Source: Venturia oleaginea (taxonomy: Eukaryota; Ascomycota; Dothideomycetes; Venturiales; Venturiaceae). Taken from it: a DNA stretch of 64,000 nucleotides. The position numbers and the translations under genes were made by a program. The stretch is taken from positions 1 to 64,000 of the forward strand of contig JABMLP010000028.1 of assembly GCA_013176395.1 (NCBI GenBank), given 5' to 3'. Of the stretch, positions 56,927 to 64,000 are shown in pieces (positions within the stretch are counted from its first letter, which is position 1; every line of letters starts with the position of its first letter). The notes under the pieces were generated by a model that saw only the letters and a list, made by a program, of their open reading frames with translations, did not search any database and was not told the DNA's origin.

Positions 56927-57607
56927 TCATCTGGCCACACCCTTCGCATGCAACTCATTCGTATCGAACAGCGGAACCCTCGCATCCTCCTTCAACGCAA
57001 AAGCGAGATCCGTACTCCCTAAGATGATGCCTTGGGCACCTTCTTCAATCAATTCCTTCGCACTGCCAATCAACAACGCCCGTATCTCTTCATTGACAAC
57101 TCCTTTCGTCAAAGTAGCGATAAGAGTTTCATGGACACGATCTCTTGTTTCTTGAGCAGCAGGGATAATAACCTCAACTCTAAATTTTGAGGACATTCGA
57201 CCTTTGATTTACGATTCCTTCATCACATTTTTCGTTCCCAACAATCCCACTTTCTTACAGCCCGCCTTCAGCACCGCCTGGGTGTTAAAGTCAGCAATAT
57301 GCAAGGCCTCCAGACCTGATCTTCTCTCAACCTCATCAGCAATTTTATGCGGGGAGCTTGCACAAATCACCAGGCCCATTGCTCCTTGATTCCTGAACCA
57401 TATGGCTGAGGTAGTGAAGATCGAGGTTACTTCTTCCCATCTGCCGGCCAGCATGAGAGCTAAAATTGTATCAAAATTGTAAGAGTGTAATAGAAGAGAA
57501 GCGTAATGGCGGCCACCGAGCCGAGAGCGGATGACTGAGTTGATAGTGTTGTAGTAGAGAGAAGTTGCCTCGAAGGTCATGCCGCCTAGAAGTGCTATCG
57601 TTTTCAT
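56927..57607 (-). pseudogene. Aspartate/glutamate racemase family, nonsense codon in the middle
   Basis: Start at ATG 57607: MKTIALLGGMTFEATSLYYN, the N-terminal GGMxxEAT motif of YgeA-type amino-acid racemases, then LVICASSPHKIADEVE with the first catalytic Cys. TAA at 57209-57211 interrupts, and the same frame continues with IKGRMSSKFRVEVIIPA, GAQGIILGSTDLAFALKEDA and a stop at 56927. The usual second catalytic Cys (GCTE) is Ser here (GSTD), so even without the stop two-base racemisation would be impaired. About 226 aa if read through, normal for the family. Confidence 0.75.
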
Positions 57608-57736
57608 GGCGAATGTGAAGCGAGGTTGGACAAGAGTAAGGAGATATATAGAATTCGAGTAAGTCAAGGTGATGAATCTGTTTCGAGTATAAGGGATGCA
57701 CTTCTGCAATGTTATTAATATACTCGGCTGGCTCAT

Positions 57737-58754
57737 ACACCTCTTAGGTCGTACGAATCAACTCCGACAACGGTCACGAATCCAATTCCTTTTAACTTAT
57801 CTACTCATCGCAGCTATTTATGACACCCAGTCTCAAACCGTGTCCAATTCAATTTCATACTTCCGGTCGCGTCTTTTCAGTATTCTAGCTCGCACTTCTT
57901 CTCGTTAGAAACCCATTCGACGCGACCATATCTGTATTCTACGGACGAGGAGTGCTCTATTGAGGACCAATAAAGCAAGGGAGGCTAGTCACGATCTACC
58001 CCAGTTCATGATTGATCCTTTTGCTAAGGTTGTAAAGTTGAAGCAGATTCCGTCTTCCAAAGAGAAGAACCAAAGTGATTTGTGTGATTGAAATTACTAG
58101 GAGCGATGGACTTCAGTTTTCCAAGAACTATTTGCTATTAGGATGAGCAATAACTCAAAACCGGATCGCTATGGTTTCATATTAGAACTGTAAAGGACGG
58201 TGTAAGAATGAGTCTTTGTAAATACTTGTGAGTACATCAAGACTGCTAATAGAAGGTGTCTTTCACTCGTAATCGCCTATTCGTAAATCTAAGACCGGCT
58301 CCGAATTCTGTGCGGTCATCTCATAACCCTTGATCTTATGGATAGACCGCGCCGCGACAATCAGTGTCCCTTGCTCTTGGATGTAATTGTTGTTGTTGTA
58401 CATTGATCCCTCTGCGATTTGTGCGAATCCGGATTAACCCGGGCATTGAGGGGTCAGAAAATATCTTCAACTCTCCGAATAGCCTATCGGTCACGTTTCC
58501 ATGACATCATTTTCCTCAAAATGGTATTTCAAGACATGTTCATCTCTTCGCTTATTCGTCAGCCGCCAACGCCGTTGGTCAGGCTGAAGTCGGCGTCTGC
58601 AGGGCTTACCTGAGCCTATCTGGACATGTAATACCTAAGTACTACTTAAGCATGCCAGTGGTGCTGCTTCCAAGACACCAGCTTATTAGTGACCATCTCT
58701 CTATCTACCCCATCTAGACTTGATTGTCTAAAAAAGGATCGATCATCCATCAAC
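57737..58754. other. Intergenic, no feature seen
   Basis: About 1 kb, upstream of both flanking genes. No coding, RNA or repeat signal supported. Confidence 0.4.
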
Positions 58755-59572
58755 ATGTCGTCCAAACCCACTCTCGTCTTCGTACCTGGGGCCTGGCATA
58801 CCATCGAGTATTGGACCAAAGTCATTTCCTTCCTCGAAGCAAAAGGGTTCAAATGCGTCCCTATTCCCCTTCCATCCACCAATGGCACCAATAAGACAAC
58901 ATTCGGAGACGACGTTCACGCCGTGCAAACAGATATAGAAGCCGAAACATCACAGGGTCTTGATGTCGTCCTCGTGGTTCACTCTTATGGTGGAGCAGTC
59001 GGACAATCCGCTATCAAAGGCTTCGCGAAGCCAAAGACTGACGAGACTGGACACGGCTATGTCATCGGCCTTGCCAGCATGGCATCCGGCTTTGTCTTAA
59101 CAGGAATGAGCTTCATCGATGGCCTGGGTGGTACACCTCCGCCGTCTTGGACTGCTGGACCGGACGGCTATGCCACTGTTACGGTTGACCCGAAATTCTT
59201 ATTCTACCATGATGTTGAGGATGCAGATTACTGGGTCAGCAAGCTCACGAAGCAGTCTTTGAAGTCGTTGATGGAAGATGGAGAATATTCGTACGCCGGT
59301 GAGTAATGTTCTGATGGTCCTATTGGTTCACGGCCCGAAATCGCTCTAGCTGACGGAAACCAGGATGGAGAGACGTGCCAGTATGGTATCTTGTAACCAC
59401 TGAAGACCACGCCTTACTAGCCGAAGCTCAGAAGTGGATGGCGGGGCCGACATTTGCAGCAGGATGTGATATAACCATTCGAGAGGTTGCGTCTAGTCAC
59501 TCGCCAATGCTGAGCAAACCTAAGGAAACCTCGGATTTTATATTGGAAGCTGTTGCGGCTTTTGAGAAGTGA
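58755..59572 (+). CDS. Alpha/beta hydrolase (EstC/AB-hydrolase_6 type)
   Basis: Exon 1 58755-59298, intron 59299-59363 (GTGAGT...ACCAG), exon 2 59364-59572; 250 aa. MSSKPTLVFVPGAWHTIEYW gives the first strand and oxyanion turn; VVLVVHSYGGAVGQSAIKGF carries the nucleophile Ser; YLVTTEDHALLAEAQKWM the acid Asp or Glu, and EVASSHSPMLSKPKET the His. All triad parts are present, no signal peptide, so probably a cytosolic esterase/lactonase-like enzyme of unknown substrate. Confidence 0.85.
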
Positions 59573-60436
59573 AGAGCGCAGTTTCTTGCTAATGGGTACA
59601 GCACTTGATTGAATGCACGTCAAAATGCTCATGACTCGTAAATTTATTCTCCAATCTATAATAAACTGATTTCTTCCTCACTGCCCGTTTCAAGGTATTC
59701 GCGTCAGCATCGAATCGAGGACTCTGGATCTCTGGCGATCCCATCCCGAGCCGGAACGAGTGTGTAAAAAAGGTCAGAAATGCGCTAGGGTATGAGGGGC
59801 ATAAAGTCTGTCGATACTTACCGAAATTCATTGGCCAAGAGAAAGTGCAGTGAAGGGGGGGTAGAGACAACCTTTTTCGATTTATGATGATTGCCAAATC
59901 ACGACTTCGGGGATCATCCCGCAAATCATGCGGGAGCCACGGATATCCTTCGGCAGGTGGTGCGTGCAGTACCCCTGGGTCGATCCACGGGAAGGCCTCG
60001 AGGATCAACAGTTCCGCGAGCACGAAAACGAGATCCTCGAAGCGACACAAAAATAAGTCACACAAAGCTGCCGGGTTTTACCGCAAGCGATGGTGATACC
60101 GAGCGAAAAGGGAGCAATTTCCCATCATAAAACACATTTCGCGTTTTAAGATTTGAGATTGTCTCAATTCCCAGCACACAATATCCCCCCTGCCTTTATC
60201 GAAGATCCGCAAGCCATCGGGGCTCTGCGTCGTACAAGTCAAATTGCAAGCTAAACGTTATCAATTCCTCACCTTAGCTTACCCGTCTATAAACCTTGTC
60301 GACCCATGAGGCTTACGATTATCCCTCTTCCGTTGCGAAGCAGGTTCTCATATACGATGAATGCCAACGATGTGCTTTACCTTGACGACGCATTTTCCCC
60401 GTCCATGTTTTGGAAGAAAACATTCACTTTTTGGTT
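59573..60436. other. Intergenic, no feature seen
   Basis: Open frames on both strands around 59590-60130 overlap each other and have no recognisable content. Confidence 0.35.
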
Positions 60437-61963
60437 ATGCCTGGTGGTTTGCATCCTCCCATCAGCGTCATAGCGACCTGGAGACCAAATTATGTGAATC
60501 CGGAAACCAGGGGTTGGGGCATTTTGGTGCTTATTACTGTACTCTTGGCGTTCACTTACATTGTTGTCTTACTGAGGATTTGGGCGAGACTTGTCCTTGC
60601 GGGGAATGCTGGGGCCGACGATGTCCTGATTATCTTCAACATGGTGAGAGAACCTCCCATGAATTTTCACACTACAGATCTGCTGATACACGAAGATCCC
60701 ATTGACTGGGCTTGCAGTCTCGTTATGTCTGGCTTTCAAATGGTATGGCTTCGACCGACATGTCTGGGACAGCCCGATTGCAGTGTTAATTAATGGTCGC
60801 AAGGTACGTAAGATCACTTCTGATAGTGGGAATATTTCTTCAAACCGCCACTCCTCCTACATCCGATAGCCATACGACTCGCTTCCATTCAATGCTCTTT
60901 CAACCAGGATCGATATCAGCAGATCTCTTGGCCATGTGTTGCTTCTACTCGCCAGGCTTCTTGTGATGTTGATCGTGGGAGACGGCCATACGCTATTGGT
61001 TTTGGTGGATGCCCCAGGAATGAAGGATCCATGTACGAGTTAATCTCCACGCAGAACTGACAGCAATTAAGGTCACCATGGTTCTCGAGGCCCTCTACCT
61101 TACCTCCACCGCAACAACCAAAATCTCAATTCTCCTCTTTTACCGCAGGCTGACATCCGGCACGGTATCGTCTGGTTTCATTTATTCTGTGTACGCCGCC
61201 ATAGCATTTGTTGTGGTATACTACTTCGTCTTCATGATCAATCTCTTTGTTGGCTGCCAACCAATCGAGGCCTACTGGCTACAGGTGAATCCTTTCTCAT
61301 CAATAAAGTACCACTGCATCGACGAAGCGGCAAATCTAATTGCAGCGGCGGCAATCAGCGTGGTGCAAGACTTTCTCGCTTGCGGTATGCCAATGATCCT
61401 ATTCTGGAAATTGCAGATTTCCATCCGGCAAAAGTTCGCACTAGGGGCAATCTTTGGAGTTGGATTCTTGTGAGTTTTTTTTTAGTTTTTTTCGAAGTCT
61501 GTGAGCATCAGCTGACCATGATAATAGTTTGTGTATCTGCGGGATCCTCCGCATCGTTTTCACCGTACCTATTTACTACACCACCTACGACATGACCTGG
61601 GCCTCCTACCAAGGCTGGATCTGGTTCGCCGTCGAATCACACCTCGCAGTCATCTGCGCATCCGCACCGGCCCTGAAGATCATCGTCGAACGCACTTTCG
61701 GCGCTTCCGCTTGGGACTCTCTACACCGTTCATCGCAAGGACAAAAGAGTGGGTATTCCGCTACTAGCAAGGCCAATAGCTCTGCTACCATACGGAGAGT
61801 TGACCAGACTATGGATAAGACTGTGGCGAAAATGGGTTCGTCGGAGTGTTTGAGAGATGGCGGGGAGGATGGGGGTATTGGACTTCCTATACAGGATGTC
61901 GAGTTGGGGTATATGGACCCGGAAGAGAACCATGTCAAGAAATCAAGGTCGTTTAGACGGTAG
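60437..61963 (+). CDS. Seven-TM fungal rhodopsin-domain (SAT4/PTH11-related) membrane protein
   Basis: Exons 60437-60643, 60696-60803, 61072-61469, 61528-61963; 382 aa. NPETRGWGILVLITVLLAFT (TM1), ADDVLIIFNM, GLAVSLCLAFKWYGFDRHVW (TM with the conserved YGFDRH), TSTATTKISILLFYRRL, FVVVYYFVFMINLFVGCQPI, CIDEAANLIAAAAISVVQDF (conserved C..E.....), LPIPILWKL-like region, GILRIVFTVPIYYTTYDMTW and VESHLAVICASAPAL are the blocks of Pfam-type Fung_rhodopsin. Topology of seven helices and a charged C-tail. Likely plasma-membrane sensor-like protein; ligand unknown. It lacks a CFEM domain. The third intron has a long T run. Confidence 0.88.
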
Positions 61964-62414
61964 TAGTTCGTGCCAGCGTTGAAGTAATGACATGGGTTTT
62001 CCCTTGACAATGTTGTCCGTACAAGTAATTTTGGTCGTTGAATGACTCTGCACACGTCTGCTGATAGTTAAAACAGACGGTATTTTTCCAGGGTTGATTC
62101 CATGACCTCTCCAGGTTTTCCTTTCAATATCGCACATTGTCTAGCAGATTTCAGCTACATCCCATTTACTTAGCCTCTTCCACGGAAGTCAAGATGCCAC
62201 CATCAACTTCTTCGTAGAATCTTCTAAAAAGGGACGTTTCGACCAGAGTTCACCTATATAAATTCCCCAGGATTACCGAGGTGAGCCCCCTGCATCAATA
62301 TATTTATATTGCTCTATAGGGGCGAAGATAATGCATTCAGCAAAGCAAGGACAAGTTAAAAAACTCTACTCTCATTTTTTTCTTTTTGAATTTCAAGCTG
62401 TTTAGACGTTGAAG
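61964..62414. other. Intergenic, no feature seen
   Basis: Promoter side of the GH43 gene; no site assigned. Confidence 0.35.
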
Positions 62415-63536
62415 ATGTTGTTCGCACATACGATCTTTTGGATCGCCACATTCATTTTCCCTTTCCTCGTTGCAGCGCAGGGCGAAAACATGACGAGGAT
62501 TACGGCGGGGACGTTTACAAATCCGTTGAGGGCGCGGGATGGGAGTGATCCGTTCATTGTGTATTCGGGTGGATACTATTATTTCATGACTACGACGTGG
62601 AAAGATGTATCTCTCACACGAGCAAAGACATTGGAAGGATTGAAGACGGGAGAGACCATGGTCGTTTACAAAGGCACCGATCCGAATATATGCTGTAATG
62701 TTTGGGCGCCAGGTCAGTACATTGAATTATGAATTTGAGGGAAAGTGCTGATGTACTTGTTAATAGAGATTCATGATATTGATGGGACGTGGTATATTTA
62801 TTTCACGGCGGGGCAGACAAAGGATCTAGCATTTCAACGGCTTTATGCGCTGAAAGGTGGTTCTTCGCCATGGGGCACGTATAAACTCGCCGGTCGCCTG
62901 ACAAACGAATGGGGTATTGATGGGAGCGTTTTCTCCGTCAACTCGAAACGCTATTTCGTTTGGTCTTGTAATCGCGATAAGTTGCAATCGCTTTGCATCG
63001 CGCGCATGACGGCACCGGATAAACTTGCTGAAACTCGTCTTCTTTCCCAACCTACGAATTCTTGGGAGAAAATGCAGGGAAAGCTGCCGGTCAATGAAGG
63101 TCCTGTCGTGATGCAGAAGAATGGGAAGGTGTTTTTGACTTACAGTGCCAGTTTCTGTTGGACGACTGATTATTCCCTTGGTCTGTTGACTTTGAAGAAT
63201 GGGCAGGATCCACTTAACAAGGCGAGCTGGGTGAAGACTGGCCCCGTGTTCAAGTCCGCGAACAAAAACTATGGTCCTGGTCATAATGGGTAAGTCTGCT
63301 CCTGCTTGAGACTCGAAAACGTGGAAAATACTGACAAGAGCAGATTCTTTACTAGCCCCGATGGCACGGAGATTTGGAATGTGTACCATGCCACAGCTAA
63401 TGCGAAGGGCACGTGTGATGGGAATAGATATACGATGGCTGACAAGGTAAATTGGAAGCCGGATGGAACGCCTGATTTTGGGGCGCCATCGTCTCTATCT
63501 GCTCAGATTCGAGTGCCATCTGGCGAATTGGGATAG
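62415..63536 (+). CDS. Secreted GH43-family glycoside hydrolase
   Basis: Exons 62415-62712, 62767-63289, 63344-63536 (introns 54 nt each); 337 aa. A signal peptide (MLFAHTIFWIATFIFPFLVA, cleavage after AAQ) precedes the five-bladed propeller: DGSDPFIVYSGGYYYFMTTT holds the general-base Asp, WGIDGSVFSVNSKRYFVWSC the middle Asp, and KLPVNEGPVVMQKNGKVFLT the acid Glu. GPGHNG and WNVYHA near the end are also family blocks. Inverting arabinanase/arabinofuranosidase or xylosidase type acting on plant or cell-wall hemicellulose; subfamily not decided. Intact. Confidence 0.88.
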
Positions 63537-64000
63537 CAGGGAGAAATCTTTAGGTACTACATTTCGAGCGGAAAAGTTCGAAATTTGACTCTTGAATGGA
63601 TGGGATCACGTCAAAGACCGTGATCCTTCTGCACGACTTTCTCCCCGCAGCCGGATAAATCAATGCTCTTGAGTTGATCCAACTGCATCTAGCGACAAGT
63701 TCTGGCGGTGAGATGAATTGGGTACAGTGGCCAGATGCTTTCCTATAACGATGTGCATAGAAGAGTGTTTGCAGAGCAATTTGTGAACTTCTTGTCGTTC
63801 TTAGTCGAGTCGGCCCTTTCCCAACCGTTGATCGTATCGCAAACTCCATCCGTGTTGCATAAGCCGTCTCAAACCCTCGTCTTTGTTGGCTCTTGGAATC
63901 CCAATCCAATATCTACAGGTCGGCGAAGTAATTATACATCATTTCGATCTCAAATGAGCTTATTGGTATTCTGAGTCTCAGTTACCAAAGATAGCGAGAC
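63537..64000. other. Right edge, no gene seen
   Basis: Downstream of GH43; frames on both strands here overlap and are not supported. Confidence 0.35.

Noticed and set aside
59589..60130. Overlapping frames on both strands of 70-158 codons
   Set aside because: No recognisable content, mutual overlap and no splice support.

Overview
The window comes from a filamentous ascomycete (Pezizomycotina, most likely Leotiomycetes or a relative). Genes carry short GT...AG introns of about 45-65 nt, and the content is typically fungal: an SreA-type GATA factor, siderophore transporter, HET and PAH domains, fungal-rhodopsin and 2EXR-type proteins, LTR-Copia and MULE transposons. No rRNA, tRNA or CRISPR was found. 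Exon coordinates were worked out by hand from splice sites, reading frame and family conservation; none is confirmed by transcripts.

Layout. 0-10.5 kb is mostly housekeeping plus an iron module: the end of a PAP2 lipid phosphatase, an EIF1AD-like protein, a siderophore-iron transporter (minus) whose promoter holds an exact ATCAGATAA site, a small unknown gene, the iron-repressor GATA factor sreA (minus), and the COPI-associated Golgi protein Tvp15. 10.8-14.1 kb is decayed (HET fragment, MFS pseudogene). 14.4-19.7 kb has an unknown gene, the PP2A catalytic subunit and a DHA2-type MFS transporter. 20.3-24.3 kb is accessory: a broken PigL_N/ubiquitin-like protein and two tiny Sin3-type PAH-domain genes, one followed by a decayed tandem PAH copy. 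24.57-32.33 kb is a dead MULE-type DNA transposon with TIRs, into which a very young Copia retrotransposon (26,563-31,797; identical 169-bp LTRs, TSD ACAGC) has inserted. 32.5-33.8 kb is a decayed multi-exon gene running into a 30-bp minisatellite that also occurs inverted.

35-50.9 kb returns to conserved genes: a Vps9/CUE Rab5 GEF, an ASNSD1-like protein, a flavin monooxygenase, a PigL_N-like protein fused to a low-molecular-weight phosphatase fold with the nucleophilic Cys replaced by Asp, a 2EXR/F-box-like protein and AP-3 beta. 51-57.6 kb contains several broken genes (GT2 glycosyltransferase, an unknown protein with one nonsense codon, an Asp/Glu racemase) and two intact small genes. 58.7-63.5 kb ends with an alpha/beta hydrolase, a seven-TM fungal rhodopsin-domain protein and a secreted GH43.

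Two themes recur. First, many accessory genes are interrupted by a single in-frame stop that can be explained by C-to-T change at CpA or its complement, as expected from RIP-like mutation, alongside intact neighbours. Second, two conserved genes (EIF1AD-like, siderophore transporter) each lack one base, which could be real lesions or assembly deletions. The sreA/transporter neighbourhood, the mini-PAH genes and the pseudo-phosphatase fusion are the most interesting biology.
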